Assembly (NCBI GenBank): GCA_009909005.1
Contig: JAAAOG010000173.1
Span: 1 to 42,098 of the forward strand
Origin: Alphaproteobacteria bacterium
GTDB taxonomy: Bacteria; Pseudomonadota; Alphaproteobacteria; DSM-16000; Inquilinaceae
Reading direction: 5' to 3'
DNA length: 42,098 nucleotides
Shown: in pieces, positions 1 through 9,720 of the stretch
Numbering within the stretch: position 1 is the stretch's first letter
How the letters are laid out: the number at the start of each line of letters is the position of its first letter
Translations under genes and position numbers: made by a program
Notes under the pieces: generated by a model
Seen by the model: only the letters and a program-made list of their open reading frames with translations
What the model was told of the DNA's origin: nothing
Databases searched by the model: none

Positions 1-1535
1 CGGGGCACCGTCTCTTCGGCCAATGCCAGGCGACCGGCCCGCCCGTCCTCCACCAGGGTGTCGAGCAGCCGGTCGGCCACCGCGACGTCGTTCTGATGGC
101 CCAGACCGTCCTGCAGCCGCCTCAGCGCCTTGGTGAAGCGCGAGGCGGCCTTTCTGTCATAGAGGGAGCGGAAGAATTCCGCCGGGTAGCGCAGTTTTTT
201 CAGGGCGATGCGCAGTTTGTGGCGGTCGCCGGCGTCCAGTTTCGCAAAGCGCCGGCCGCGCTTCCGGACCTTCCTGTCGTGGCGATCGAGCACGGCGGCC
301 GCCAGTTCGGTCGCCAGGCGGTCGAGCGTCGCGGTGCTCTCGCCGGCCTCCGCCGCGTCATCGCGCCAGCGGCGGCCTTCGATCCACCCACCGAGGGTGA
401 GCAGGAAGGTGGTGGCGCGTTCCGACGTGATCGCGGCCCGGGCGCCCTCATAGGCATGCCGGCGCTCGGTCTCGGCGGCCTCTTGCAAGGCGGTGCGATC
501 CTGCCCGTCCTTCAGGGCCTTGCGCGCCGCGGGCAGCAGATCGGTCAGAAAGACATCCCAGTCCCGGGCCGGGCCCAGACTTCCGGCGAGCCATTTCGCT
601 TCGTCCTGCAGCCATTTGCGTCGCGGCCCCGGACAGGCGGCTTTGAAGGCGGAGAGCACGGCCCGAAGCCGGCGCATGGCGACCCGCAGCTGATGGATGC
701 CCTCGGGATCGCCGCCGTTTAGCGCCGCGGCCTGGTTGGCCATCCAATGGCCGTAGCAGCTGGCCAGAATGGCGGCGAAGGCCTGTTCGACGGTGGCATC
801 GGGCGGGAGTTCGGGAATGCCGGGCTTCGACCAGCCGGGTCTCACCTCTCCGGCCAGTGCAAAGCCACGCGCCGCCTTGGGCAGGGTCTCGATGGTCAGC
901 GGCTCAATCGCGTGCAGCGCAAGTCCGAGGTCGTAGAGCGACGCCCGGGCGCCATGATGCAGCTCCAGCTCGATTTCCGAGATCGGCGTGTTCCGGTCGC
1001 CGACGGCCACGGCGCCGCGGTCGAAGACCAGGGCAACAACCTCCTCGACAGCCTCTTCGCCCGGGGGCCGGACCATGCGCGTGGTCCGCTCGATATGCGT
1101 GGTGAAGAGTGCGGCCAGATCCGCGGCCGCGATGCCGTCCAGGTGTGACATGGCATCCGCCGGCGTGAAGGCGGCCGGGTCGGGTTTGTCGCCTTTCAGA
1201 GGCGCGTCCCACTCCGACCGGTCGAGCACGCCGGCCCGGCCGGCCTTCAGGGTCTGGACGGTCTTGCCGCCCGCATGCCGCACGCGCAGGACGGCCTCGC
1301 GGTCCCGCAACAGCCGGCCGGACGTGTCGTAATAGGTCGACACGATCGAGGCGGTCTCTTCGGGCCCCAGCGCCAGCCGGCCGACAAGGCCGCAATGGCG
1401 CAGCCGGTCGATGACGTCGGGCGCGGCCGCCAGCTTGAGCTCGGTTTCGGTGAAGGGGGGCGGCGAAACCGAAGGCTTTTCCGGCGTTCCGGCGCCGCCC
1501 TGCGCCTCGGAAACGAGCGGTGTGTCGCGATCCAT
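1..1535 (-). CDS. CYTH-CHAD domain protein (partial, runs off left edge)
   Basis: The reverse strand reads open from an ATG at 1535 to the window edge, giving about 511 codons without a stop; the C-terminus is missing. The N-terminal part is a CYTH (triphosphate tunnel metalloenzyme) domain: the ExExK signature is E30-T-E32-L-K34, followed by TYYDT, LRVRHAGGK and TLKAG strands. From about residue 240 a CHAD domain follows, with two helical repeats whose conserved histidines lie in HQLRVAMRRLRA and HKLRIALKKLRY. CYTH domains bind or hydrolyse triphosphates such as inorganic PPPi; CHAD domains are basic helical bundles that bind polyphosphate. The fusion is common in bacteria and is often annotated as inorganic triphosphatase. 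A GGAGG lies about 13 nt before the ATG, slightly far. The family call is firm; substrate and metal are not visible here. Confidence 0.9.
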   Translation of the reverse strand, partial: MDRDTPLVSEAQGGAGTPEKPSVSPPPFTETELKLAAAPDVIDRLRHCGLVGRLALGPEETASIVSTYYDTSGRLLRDREAVLRVRHAGGKTVQTLKAGRAGVLDRSEWDAPLKGDKPDPAAFTPADAMSHLDGIAAADLAALFTTHIERTTRMVRPPGEEAVEEVVALVFDRGAVAVGDRNTPISEIELELHHGARASLYDLGLALHAIEPLTIETLPKAARGFALAGEVRPGWSKPGIPELPPDATVEQAFAAILASCYGHWMANQAAALNGGDPEGIHQLRVAMRRLRAVLSAFKAACPGPRRKWLQDEAKWLAGSLGPARDWDVFLTDLLPAARKALKDGQDRTALQEAAETERRHAYEGARAAITSERATTFLLTLGGWIEGRRWRDDAAEAGESTATLDRLATELAAAVLDRHDRKVRKRGRRFAKLDAGDRHKLRIALKKLRYPAEFFRSLYDRKAASRFTKALRRLQDGLGHQNDVAVADRLLDTLVEDGRAGRLALAEETVP

Positions 1536-1857
1536 AGTGTGAGGAAAACCTCCAAGGCCTTTAGATTGCGCTCTTGACCGCCGTTCGGCCGGACCCGGCG
1601 GCAGCTTGCGGGGGAAAGGCCGGCCGACCTTTGTCTGCTCAAATGCGGCGGGCCGGGGGGAGAGTCAATTCCTTTGCGAATTTGTTACAGCTTCGACGGA
1701 TCGCCATGCCGCCGGCTTGGGCGCATGGCCGCGATGCCTGCGTCATTTCAGCCTCCATCGTAGACACATCGCTCAAAAACCCGGCAGCATGACTCATTCT
1801 GACACGGTCTACCTTCCGCGTTGGTCTTAAAGCCCCTAACCGGTTTAGGAGGATTCC
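1536..1857. other. Divergent intergenic region, no gene seen
   Basis: This 322-bp gap separates the start of the CYTH-CHAD gene from the start of the next plus-strand gene, so it should carry both promoters. Overlapping frames here look like shadows. No convincing sigma-70 pair was found. Just before the 1858 start, CCTAACCGGTTTAGG is nearly palindromic and overlaps the ribosome binding site AGGAGG, so the site could be partly folded away in the mRNA; this is a weak observation. Confidence 0.4.
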
Positions 1858-2322
1858 ATGGCCCACATGCAAAGCACCCGGACCCCGGCCCATGCCCAGG
1901 ATGCGGCTGCTCACGATGCTGTGGGTACGACGTCGCGGGCCTCGATCATTCCGGCCGAAAGCCTGGAAAAGACCGCCGACCCGATTTTCGCCGTGCTGGC
2001 CGATTTTCTCGAAAAGAAGCGCGCTCATGAAGAGCGACAGCAGGCCGAAGGCTGCGACTGCAGGGATATTCCCTCGCCCGAGGACGCCGAGGCTTTCGAT
2101 ATCTATACGTCGTGGATCGGCGCCTATGCCCGGCTTGTCCGGACCAGCCCGACCAGTTTCCTCGGTGCCCGCGACCTGCTCGACTGGGGTATCGACGAGC
2201 TGGAGCATAACCCGGCGCTGGATCGCGGCGAGACCTTCTGGGCCGCGTTCTACCTGGTCCGTCATTTCCTCGAGCAGCAGATCGCCGAGGAGGACCGGCC
2301 GGATCCCGAATACGCGATCTGA
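1858..2322 (+). CDS. Conserved-looking protein of unknown function, 154 aa
   Basis: The gene starts at ATG 1858 behind a strong AGGAGG site with 6-nt spacing, which decides the start. The first 40 residues are low in hydrophobic residues and probably disordered (MAHMQSTRTPAHAQDAA). The remainder is acidic and helical, with aromatic-rich segments such as FDIYTSWIGAYARL and FWAAFYLVRHFLEQQ. There is no signal peptide, membrane segment or recognisable motif. It faces the downstream methyltransferase tail to tail with a 51-bp gap, so the two are not cotranscribed. I do not recognise the family. The coding call rests on the ribosome site, coherent amino acid composition and the absence of a better frame. 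Confidence 0.7.
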   Translation: MAHMQSTRTPAHAQDAAAHDAVGTTSRASIIPAESLEKTADPIFAVLADFLEKKRAHEERQQAEGCDCRDIPSPEDAEAFDIYTSWIGAYARLVRTSPTSFLGARDLLDWGIDELEHNPALDRGETFWAAFYLVRHFLEQQIAEEDRPDPEYAI

Positions 2323-2373
2323 CGCGCGGGTCGAAGTCCGGCAGCAGCGGCGGGCGCGATCGCGCCCGCGTGC

Positions 2374-3438
2374 TCATGGCGTGTCACAAGGTTTCTCGAA
2401 CACGAGAACCTTGGACATGAAGGCGAGGTCGAGGGCGCCGAGCAGCAGGCCGGTTCGCTCGAACAGGGTCACCAGATCCTGTGCGACATAATCGGCATAA
2501 TAGGGCTCGTAATAGGCCTGGGGGAAATAGGCGAGGATACCGTCGAAGTCGGGCCGGTCGCCGCGCTGGATGCTGTCGACGAAGACCAGCCGGCCGCCGG
2601 GCTTCAGCACCCGGGCCATTTCGGCCGCTGCCGCCGCGCGAATTTTCCGCGGCAGTTCGTGGAACAGATAGATGCAGGTGACGAGGTCGACGGAGGCGTC
2701 GGGCAGCGGCATCGCTTCGGCCGGCGCCTGCACGAAGGCGAGTCCGGACCAGCGCGCCAGGCGGTTGCGCGCCTCGCCGAGATAGGGCGCGGACAGGTCG
2801 AGCGCCGTCACCGGCAGAAGCGGCCAGGTGTCCTTGACGAAGCTGAGGAAATGCCCGGTGCCGCTGCCCACGTCCAGAAGATGCAGGTCCTGTGGCCGCC
2901 GTCCGCTTGCGGCCGTCCGCTCGATGAAGGTCGCGAGATAAGGCAGCGCCTGGCGGCGCATGGCGTCCGCGGCGCCGCGGAACAGCACCTCGACCTGATA
3001 GTCGTAGAGACGGGCGGAGCGGACCGAGAGATAGCCGTCGGTCTGGAAGTGGAAGTTCTGGCGGAAATAGCGCGGCAGCGCCTCCGTCCCCGGCGGCGGC
3101 TTGCGAAAGACATCGTCATTCCGACCGGTGCGGCGGCGGTCGGTGACTTGCGGCAGGTCTTCGAGGAAGCGCAGGATGTCGCCGACCGCCCGCTGCGGCG
3201 GGGGGACGAGGTCGTGCGGCATCCGGTAGAGGCCGGCGCGGATATTGTCCCAGTCGCGGCGCAGCAGCTCCAGCACCTCGCGCAGCACCGCCGTCTCCTT
3301 CGGCACGCTGACCGGCGTCTTCGGCTTTGGGAAACTGCCGCGCGACAGCCGCGCGGTCAGCCGCGCCTGGCTCTGGAACCAGGCGATGCGCGCCACCTGG
3401 GCGGCGCCGTATACGAACGCGTCGACGGCCGAGACCAT
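2374..3438 (-). CDS. Class I SAM-dependent methyltransferase, 354 aa
   Basis: The C-terminal half is a Rossmann-type methyltransferase domain: motif I LLDVGSGTG at residues 187-195, an acidic residue after the second strand (TALDLSAPY), the motif around DASVDLVTCIYLFHELP, and the post-motif ARVLKPGGRLVFVDS typical of the Methyltransf_11/UbiE group. The N-terminal 180 residues are helical and not recognised. The frame stays open upstream to 3564, but that would overlap the divergent DUF427 gene; ATG 3438 has GGAGG about 10 nt upstream and is preferred. The substrate cannot be read from the sequence. Transcription is divergent from the DUF427 gene across a 92-bp gap, so both may share a control region. 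Confidence 0.85.
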   Translation of the reverse strand: MVSAVDAFVYGAAQVARIAWFQSQARLTARLSRGSFPKPKTPVSVPKETAVLREVLELLRRDWDNIRAGLYRMPHDLVPPPQRAVGDILRFLEDLPQVTDRRRTGRNDDVFRKPPPGTEALPRYFRQNFHFQTDGYLSVRSARLYDYQVEVLFRGAADAMRRQALPYLATFIERTAASGRRPQDLHLLDVGSGTGHFLSFVKDTWPLLPVTALDLSAPYLGEARNRLARWSGLAFVQAPAEAMPLPDASVDLVTCIYLFHELPRKIRAAAAAEMARVLKPGGRLVFVDSIQRGDRPDFDGILAYFPQAYYEPYYADYVAQDLVTLFERTGLLLGALDLAFMSKVLVFEKPCDTP

Positions 3439-3530
3439 GGCCGCTGATCCTCCGTTGTTCCTGACTCGTACCCATAAGGTGAGCCGATGATGCCGGCCGC
3501 CAAGAGGGCGATGCCGGGAAGGGAGGAACC

Positions 3531-4001
3531 ATGAGTGCGCGCGAGAATGTCTGGGACTATCCACGGCCGCCGCGGCTGGAGTCGACGGGCCGGCGCCTGG
3601 TGGTCGAGGCCGGCGGCCGGGTGATCGCCGACACGATTCGCGGCTACCGGGTCCTGGAGACCAGTCATCCGCCGACCTATTACATACCGCCGGAGGATTG
3701 CGTCACGGACCTTCTGCGTCCGGCCGCCCGGCGTAGTCTGTGCGAGTTCAAGGGCGCCGCCCGCTATTTCGATCTGCTACTGCCCGACGGGACCCGGGAG
3801 GCCTGCGTCTGGAGCTATCCGGACCCAACCCCCGCTTTCGCCCCGATCAAGGACTATCTGTCTTTTTACGCTGCGGCGATGGACCGCTGCCTGGTCGACG
3901 GTGAGGCGGTTCAGGCCCAGGCCGGCAGCTTTTACGGCGGCTGGGTGACCTCCGATATCGAAGGACCGTTCAAGGGTGGGCCGGGCACCGCCGGATGGTA
4001 A
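3531..4001 (+). CDS. DUF427 family protein, 156 aa
   Basis: The protein matches the DUF427 (PF04248) pattern: VVEAGGRVIADTIRGYRVLETSHPPTYYIPPEDC, then the CEFKGAARYFDL core and WSYPDPTPAFAPIKDYLSFYA. The start at 3531 follows GGAAGGAGGAACC, a strong ribosome site. DUF427 proteins are small beta-rich cytoplasmic proteins of unproven function, widespread in Actinobacteria and Alphaproteobacteria. Family length is usually 90-170 residues, so this one is complete. A C-terminal extension of about 30 residues (SFYGGWVTSDIEGPFKG) resembles the tail of alphaproteobacterial members. It is divergent from the methyltransferase gene. Confidence 0.85.
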   Translation: MSARENVWDYPRPPRLESTGRRLVVEAGGRVIADTIRGYRVLETSHPPTYYIPPEDCVTDLLRPAARRSLCEFKGAARYFDLLLPDGTREACVWSYPDPTPAFAPIKDYLSFYAAAMDRCLVDGEAVQAQAGSFYGGWVTSDIEGPFKGGPGTAGW

Positions 4002-4173
4002 GCCTTCGAATGTAATCGCCTCATCGATGGTTTGAAAGGGAATGTAATGCCAATAACCATTTGTAAAATAAGGGTATGTTAATCATACGCCCTCATACTT
4101 CCTTCGGACAGTGACGGGGCCGTCGGCAAGGCGGGCTCTCACATTTTCCCGTAGGAAAAAAGGGCGTAAAGCC

Positions 4174-6186
4174 ATGACCCTCCTCGCACGACTCCGCGTC
4201 AAAACGAAGATCTGGCTCGGCTTCGGACTGGTGCTGTTCCTGCTTGCGGTGATCAGCGTCGTCGGCTTCACCGGGTTGCGATCGGCCGATTCGGCCTTCG
4301 GCGACTACCGCCAGCTGGCGCGGGCCGCCAATGAAGCCGGCCGGGTGCAGGCGCACATGCTGATGACCCGGATGAACGTCAAGGATTTCATCATACTGGG
4401 GACGGCCGAGGAGGCCGAGGAGGTCCGGCACTATGCCGCCGAGACCGATCGCTTCATCGACACGACGCGTGCCCTGGTGATCGAGCCGGAGCGTCTTGCG
4501 ATGCTCGACGCGATGCACGCCGATATCGACGACTATGTCGCCGCGTTCGATGAGGTCGTGTCGTTGGAGGCGCAGCGCGATGCCCTGGTCATTGAGACGC
4601 TGGATGTCGTCGGGCCGCAGATGGCGCGCAACCTGACCAGCATCATGACCGGCGCCAAGGCCGAGGACGATGCCGAAGCCGCCTTCAATGCCGGTATGGT
4701 CCTGCGCAATGTCCTTCTGGCCCGCCTTTACACAACAAAATTCCTGGTGACCAACGAGCAGTCCGCGTTCGAGCGAGCGATGGAGGAATTGGACGAACAG
4801 GCCGCCAATATGGAGACGCTGATGGCGGGTCTGAACAACCGCGTCCGCCGTGGCCTGGCCGAAGAAGCGGCCAGCGGGGCAGCGACCTACCGGACCACCC
4901 TGCAGGAGGTCAATGGGGTCATTTCCGCGCGCAACGGCCTGATCGAGGACACGCTCGACCAGATCGGCCCGCAAATCGCTTCCGCCGTTGAGGACTTCAA
5001 GTTGTCGATCAAGGCCGAACAGGACCAACTGGGCCCGGCCACCGAGGCTTTGATCTATAATGCCATGATGACAGTGGGCCTGGTCGCGGGCGGGGCCTTC
5101 GTCTTCGGCCTGGGCGCGGCCTGGCTGATCGGCAAGGGCATTTCCGGTCCGGTCCAGGCGATGACTGCCGCGATGCGGCGGCTGGCGGACGGAGAAAAGG
5201 ACACAACGATCCCCGCCACCGACCACAAGGACGAGATCGGCGAGATGGCCGGCGCCGTCAAGGTGTTCAAGGATAACATGATAAAGGCGGAAGAGTTGTC
5301 CGCTGCCGCCGCCCGCGACCGGGAAGCGCGTGACCGGCGCACCGCGCGGGTCGACACCCTGACCGCCGAGTTCGATACGCAGATCGGCGCCCTGCTGGAA
5401 ACCGTCGCCGGCTCGTCCGGACAGATGCAGGGCACGGCCACCAGCCTCTCGGCGACCGCCGAACAGGCGACCCGTCAGGCGACCGCCTGCGCCACCGCCT
5501 CCGAACAGGCCAGCAGCAATGTCCAGACCGTCGCCACTGCGGCGGAAGAGCTGGCCAGCTCGATCCAGGAGATCGGCCGCCAGGTCAGCCGTTCCACCGA
5601 TATCGCCAACAGCGCCGTCGGCGAAGCGGACAGGAGCAATGAACTGGTTGGAAACCTCTCCGATGCCGCCGAGAAGATCGGCCAAGTGGTCCAGCTGATC
5701 ACCTCGATCGCCGAACAGACCAACCTGCTCGCCCTCAACGCGACGATCGAGGCGGCGCGGGCAGGGGATGCCGGCAAGGGCTTTGCCGTCGTCGCCAACG
5801 AGGTGAAGAGCCTGGCCAACCAGACGGCCAAGGCGACCGACGAGATCGCCGGTCAGGTTTCGGCCATCCAGGGCGCGACCTCGACCACGGTCGAGGCCAT
5901 CCGGGGGATCGGCGAGCGCATCCGCGAGATGAGCGAAATCTCGACGGTCGTCGCGTCGGCCGTGGAGGAGCAGAACTCGGCCACCCAGGAGATCGCCCGC
6001 AATGTCCAGCAGGCGGCGGCCGGGGCGACGGAGGTGTCGACCAACATCGTCGGCGTCAACGATGCGGCCCAGGAAACCGGCCGTGCCGCTTCCGAGGTGC
6101 TGGATGTCTCCGGCCATCTCTCGGCCAAGGCCGACGAACTCAAGGTCTTCGTCCAGCGCTTCCTCGACGACGTCAAAGCCGCGTAG
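4174..6186 (+). CDS. Methyl-accepting chemotaxis protein, 670 aa
   Basis: This is an inner-membrane chemoreceptor. An N-terminal membrane helix (residues about 12-35) is followed by a periplasmic helical domain of about 260 residues, which from its length and helical pattern could be an HBM-like bimodular sensor. A second membrane helix follows ([18 protein letters not shown], about 297-318), then a HAMP domain ([18 protein letters not shown]) and the cytoplasmic signalling hairpin. The highly conserved tip reads [21 protein letters not shown] near residue 515, followed by [13 protein letters not shown]. There is no C-terminal CheR/CheB-tethering pentapeptide; it ends FLDDVKAA. The open frame extends to 4111, but [14 protein letters not shown] at 4174 is the natural receptor start with positive charges before the first membrane helix. 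The ligand is unknown. No che genes are adjacent. Confidence 0.93.
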   Translation: MTLLARLRVKTKIWLGFGLVLFLLAVISVVGFTGLRSADSAFGDYRQLARAANEAGRVQAHMLMTRMNVKDFIILGTAEEAEEVRHYAAETDRFIDTTRALVIEPERLAMLDAMHADIDDYVAAFDEVVSLEAQRDALVIETLDVVGPQMARNLTSIMTGAKAEDDAEAAFNAGMVLRNVLLARLYTTKFLVTNEQSAFERAMEELDEQAANMETLMAGLNNRVRRGLAEEAASGAATYRTTLQEVNGVISARNGLIEDTLDQIGPQIASAVEDFKLSIKAEQDQLGPATEALIYNAMMTVGLVAGGAFVFGLGAAWLIGKGISGPVQAMTAAMRRLADGEKDTTIPATDHKDEIGEMAGAVKVFKDNMIKAEELSAAAARDREARDRRTARVDTLTAEFDTQIGALLETVAGSSGQMQGTATSLSATAEQATRQATACATASEQASSNVQTVATAAEELASSIQEIGRQVSRSTDIANSAVGEADRSNELVGNLSDAAEKIGQVVQLITSIAEQTNLLALNATIEAARAGDAGKGFAVVANEVKSLANQTAKATDEIAGQVSAIQGATSTTVEAIRGIGERIREMSEISTVVASAVEEQNSATQEIARNVQQAAAGATEVSTNIVGVNDAAQETGRAASEVLDVSGHLSAKADELKVFVQRFLDDVKAA

Positions 6187-6324
6187 AGCGAAACGCGGTT
6201 CCTCTTCGGGCCGGGCAGAGCATGCCCGGCCCTGAAGCGTTCATGGAGAGACGGTGTCTGGCCGCAGGCCGCGCAAGCAGCGTCCTTCCCGATTCCGGCA
6301 AGGCAACCGTATTCGAACGCGAGA

Positions 6325-7221
6325 CTATATCCGGCACAAGGCGGCGATGACGGGGCGGAGGCTCTCCGGCCAGGGCGGCCGGGCGACGCCATAGGCCGCC
6401 GCGATTCGCGCGCAGTCGAGCACGGAGTTGGCCGGCCGGCGGGCCGGTGTCGGATAGTCCGCGGTCGTGATCGGCACAAGCTCCGGCACCGGGCGGCCAT
6501 AGGCGGCCGCCTGACGGAAGATCTCGACGGCGAAGTCGAACCAGGTGGTTGTCCCCGTGCCGGAATAATGAAAAGTGCCGGTCGGCGCCGTCTCCGGCGC
6601 TGCCGCCAGGCGCCCGGCGACAAGGGCGGCTGCTCCGGCGAGATCGTCGGCGGCGGTCGGGCAGCCCTGCTGGTCGCGGACGATGGTCAGGCGGTCGCGC
6701 TCGGCACCGACCCGCAACATGGTCTTGACGAAATTGCCGCCGGTGGCGCTGTAGACCCAGGAGGTCCGAAGGATGACGTGGCGGGGCAGGCGGGCGCGCA
6801 CCGCCTCCTCCCCGGCCAGCTTGCTGGCGCCGTAGACGCCGAGCGGGCCGGTCGGGTCGTCCTCCCGCCGGGGCCGATCGCCGGAGCCGTCGAAGACATA
6901 GTCGGTCGAGACATGGATGAGCGCGGCGCCGTGCCGGGCACAGGCCGCGGCCAGGTGCCCCGGTCCGTCCCGGTTGACGGCGAAGGCGCGGCCCGGCTCG
7001 CTCTCGGCCTTGTCCACGGCGGTGTAGGCGGCGGCATTGATCACGACATCAGGGGCCGTGGTCGCAACCAGCCGCGCCACCGCGTCGCCGTCGGTCAGGT
7101 CGCAGTCGGCCCGGGTCACGCCGGTGACCGCGAGCCCCGGCCATGCGGAATCGCACAGCGCCCGGCCCAACTGACCGGCGGCGCCGGTGACAAGCACGGT
7201 GATGGCGGCTTTCTCTTCCAT
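6325..7221 (-). CDS. rfbD: dTDP-4-dehydrorhamnose reductase (RmlD/RfbD)
   Basis: This is a short-chain-dehydrogenase-fold enzyme that reduces dTDP-4-dehydro-L-rhamnose to dTDP-L-rhamnose with NAD(P)H, the last step of rhamnose donor synthesis. The sequence shows the nucleotide-binding TGAAGQLG at the N-terminus, DVVINAAAYTAVDKAE, VSTDYVFDG, the catalytic YGASK, and QQGCPT as in RmlD. Length is about 298 residues, normal. The start at 7221 gives MEEKAAITVLVTGAAGQLG. An in-frame ATG at 7272 has a better ribosome site (AAGGA, 9 nt) and would add 17 residues. rmlA, rmlB and rmlC are not in this window, so the gene is separated from its usual partners. Confidence 0.88.
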   Translation of the reverse strand: MEEKAAITVLVTGAAGQLGRALCDSAWPGLAVTGVTRADCDLTDGDAVARLVATTAPDVVINAAAYTAVDKAESEPGRAFAVNRDGPGHLAAACARHGAALIHVSTDYVFDGSGDRPRREDDPTGPLGVYGASKLAGEEAVRARLPRHVILRTSWVYSATGGNFVKTMLRVGAERDRLTIVRDQQGCPTAADDLAGAAALVAGRLAAAPETAPTGTFHYSGTGTTTWFDFAVEIFRQAAAYGRPVPELVPITTADYPTPARRPANSVLDCARIAAAYGVARPPWPESLRPVIAALCRI

Positions 7222-7377
7222 GGCGGCGGAGATTAAATGTCCTGTGCCGCTCAGGCCAGAGTCAAAGGCCATCCGGGCATTTCCTTGCCGCCGTGAATGC
7301 CGCACAATCGCTCTCTGCCGGGCGGCCTGTGTGCCGGGCGCCGAGGCCCGGCTTGTCCGCGCCACGCGGATGGAGAG

Positions 7378-9069
7378 ATGACCGACCATCACGTCCTCAT
7401 CGACGTTGTAGCTATCCTGACTGCCGTGGTCGTCCTGGTGCCGCTGTTCCAGCGGGCGAAGCTGGGCGCGACGCTTGGGTTTCTGTTCGCCGGGGTGGTG
7501 ATCGGACCCGATGCGCTGGGGCTGATCGAGGATACCGAGGCGATCCGCATTCTCGGCGAACTGGGTGTGGCCTTCCTCCTGTTCACGGTGGGGCTGGAGC
7601 TGCCCCTGGCGCGGCTGCGCGTCATGCCGGTGTCGACCTATTCGCTCGGTGTCGTGCAGATCCTGCTGACGGGGGCGGCCATTGCGCTCGGTGTGATCGC
7701 CTTCGGGGGCAGTGTCGTGGCGGCCATTGCCATCGGCGGCGGACTGGCCCTGTCTTCGACCGCGGTCGTGTTGCGCGTCCTCGCCGAGAGAGGCGGGATC
7801 ACCTCGCGCTTCGGCCGGACCGCCTTCACCATCCTTCTCATGCAAGATCTGGCGGTCGGGCCGCTGCTGGTGCTGGTGGTGGTGCTGGGCGCCGGGGCCG
7901 ACGGCATCGTGGCGGCGCTCGGTCTCGCTGCGGTCAAGATCGCCGCCGCGGTGGCCGTGATCCTGTTCTTGGGGCCCTGGCTGATCCGGCCGCTGTTCTG
8001 GCTGGTCGCGATCGCGCGGACGCCTGAGGTCTTCGCCGCGCTGACGCTACTGGTCGTGCTGTGCACCGGGCTGGCGGCCCAGGCGGCCGGGCTGTCCATG
8101 GCCTTCGGCGCCTTTCTGGCCGGCATGATGATGGCGGACACGCGCTACCGTCATCAGGTCGCCGCCGAGATCCAGCCTTTCCGCGGCCTGCTGCTGGGCC
8201 TGTTCTTCATTACGGTCGGCATGGCGATCGACCCGCGCTTTGCCCTGGCCGAGGCGCATGTCGTGCTGCCGCTGGCCCTTGCCATTCTTGCCGGCAAGGC
8301 GGTGATCATCGCCGCGCTGGCTTTGCTGTTCCGCGCTTCGCTCGCCGACTCGGTGCATCTCGGCGTGCTGCTGGCCCAGGCCGGCGAGTTCGCCTTCGTG
8401 CTGATCGGCGCCGGGCTGGCGGTCGGGGCCGTCGACAGCGGCCAGGGGCAGATCCTGGTGCTGGCGGTGGCGCTGACCATGATGGCCACGCCGCCCCTGG
8501 CGAAGGCCGGCCGCTGGCTCTCCCACCGCATCGAGCGGGCCCATGTCACCAAGATCGACAGCGAGCCCGAAACCCTGGCCACGCTGACCGATCATGTCTT
8601 CATCGCCGGCTTCGGCCGGGTGGGGCGGTCCGTCGCCCGCAGCCTGGCGGCGCGGGACGTGCCCTATGTCGCCGTCGATCTCGACCCGCACCAGGTGACG
8701 CAGGCGGCGGAGGACGGGCTGCCGGTGTTCTTCGGCGATGCCACCCGGCCGGAGGTGCTGGAGGCCGTGCATGTCGAGCGCGCCCGGGCCGTCGTCGTCG
8801 CCCTCAATACGCCGCGCGAATCGCTGCAGCTGGTCGCCCTGCTGCGCTACATCTTTCCGGAGCTGAAGATCTATGCTCGAGCCTATGACGACACGCACGC
8901 CAACGATCTGCGCCAGGCGGGCGCGCTGGCGGTGGTGCCGGAACTGGTCGCCACCGGCACCAATCTCGCCGGCTCGATCCTCGACAATCTCGGCCTGAAA
9001 CAGACGCCGGAGGCTGAGCAGCCGCCGGACGACGCGCTGGCACCGCACGAATTCCGGTCGATGGACTAG
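7378..9069 (+). CDS. Monovalent cation:proton antiporter-2 (CPA2, KefB/KefC type), 563 aa
   Basis: The N-terminal 380 residues form about 12 hydrophobic segments of the Na_H_Exchanger family, starting GATLGFLFAGVVIGPDALGL and including LGVAFLLFTVGLELPLARL, the usual CPA2 start. From about residue 405 a cytoplasmic TrkA-N/RCK domain follows: HVFIAGFGRVGRSVARSLA (dinucleotide-binding glycine motif), VAVDLDPHQV and FFGDATRPEVLEA. Such proteins exchange K+ or Na+ for H+ and are gated through the RCK domain. The frame is open from 7297, but ATG 7378 is the start that matches the family; GGAG precedes it closely. No KefF/KefG partner is next to it. It converges with the following methyltransferase, the two stops sharing CTAG. 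Confidence 0.9.
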   Translation: MTDHHVLIDVVAILTAVVVLVPLFQRAKLGATLGFLFAGVVIGPDALGLIEDTEAIRILGELGVAFLLFTVGLELPLARLRVMPVSTYSLGVVQILLTGAAIALGVIAFGGSVVAAIAIGGGLALSSTAVVLRVLAERGGITSRFGRTAFTILLMQDLAVGPLLVLVVVLGAGADGIVAALGLAAVKIAAAVAVILFLGPWLIRPLFWLVAIARTPEVFAALTLLVVLCTGLAAQAAGLSMAFGAFLAGMMMADTRYRHQVAAEIQPFRGLLLGLFFITVGMAIDPRFALAEAHVVLPLALAILAGKAVIIAALALLFRASLADSVHLGVLLAQAGEFAFVLIGAGLAVGAVDSGQGQILVLAVALTMMATPPLAKAGRWLSHRIERAHVTKIDSEPETLATLTDHVFIAGFGRVGRSVARSLAARDVPYVAVDLDPHQVTQAAEDGLPVFFGDATRPEVLEAVHVERARAVVVALNTPRESLQLVALLRYIFPELKIYARAYDDTHANDLRQAGALAVVPELVATGTNLAGSILDNLGLKQTPEAEQPPDDALAPHEFRSMD

Positions 9070-9623
9070 CCGTCGGCCTCGGGATTCTCCCGGCCCGGGG
9101 CGCGGTAGACGAACAGGTTGCTCAGGATCAGGTCGTTTACCTCTGTGGTGCGTTGGGGGGCCCAGCCGGGCAGCGGGCAGCCATTCAGGACGACCGGCGT
9201 GCCGGGGCTGAGCTCCGCCTCGAACTTCGCTTCCAGCCGCGTCACCATATCCGGGTATTGGTAAACGAACACCAGCCCGGCATCGCCGAGCGGCTGCTCC
9301 AGGAAGTCCCGCCGCCGGATCACCAGGTTGGGGCGTCGCGTCAGTCGGGCGCGCAGCCACATGAACAGACAGGGCACCGGCGACAGCTCGATCGCCACCA
9401 CCCGATTGTCCGGAAAGGCCTGCGCCAGCGGAAAAGCCACGGTCCCCCAGCCGGCGCCCAGCTCATAGAGCGTGCCGTCCAACCGGCCGGGCAGAGCGGC
9501 GAGTGCGGCCCGCCGGGCGCGGCGGGAGGTCGGCACCGGCGAGATGCCGGTGATCGCCATATAGACGAAAAGCGGGATCAGCAGCGCGATCTCGACGGCG
9601 AGGACGATCAGGGCAACGGTCAT
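9066..9623 (-). CDS. Membrane-anchored class I SAM methyltransferase, 185 aa
   Basis: The protein begins with one hydrophobic segment (VALIVLAVEIALLIPLFVYMA, residues 3-23) and continues as a small methyltransferase fold: GTLYELGAGWGTVAFPLA carries the SAM-binding motif I, VVAIELSPV the acidic strand 2, and DAGLVFVYQYP the motif-IV region. The catalytic part is short and lacks a large substrate domain. The frame is open to 9704, but MTVALIV at 9623 puts the start directly before the membrane segment. It overlaps the antiporter stop by 4 bp in convergent orientation. The substrate is unknown. Similar short proteins are usually annotated only as class I methyltransferases. Confidence 0.75.
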   Translation of the reverse strand: MTVALIVLAVEIALLIPLFVYMAITGISPVPTSRRARRAALAALPGRLDGTLYELGAGWGTVAFPLAQAFPDNRVVAIELSPVPCLFMWLRARLTRRPNLVIRRRDFLEQPLGDAGLVFVYQYPDMVTRLEAKFEAELSPGTPVVLNGCPLPGWAPQRTTEVNDLILSNLFVYRAPGRENPEADG

Positions 9624-9701
9624 GACGCGACTCTGCTCTGTCTGGAAAAGGGCACGGCTCGCGGGATCATCGATCGGGCGGCACCGGAGCGGCGCCCGCG
9701 A

Positions 9702-9720
9702 CACAGGGTCTGACCCTGTG
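9702..9720. promoter_or_regulatory. 19-bp perfect palindrome in the divergent region before glgC
   Basis: CACAGGGTC and GACCCTGTG flank a single central T, giving a perfect dyad between the divergent methyltransferase (start 9623) and glgC (start 9872). It could be an operator or a small REP-like repeat. No homologous second copy was noticed in the window. Function is inference. Confidence 0.4.

Noticed and set aside
4093-6117. 674-codon frame antisense to the chemoreceptor
   Set aside because: Long only because the receptor gene avoids certain codons; glycine/aspartate-rich product without domains.
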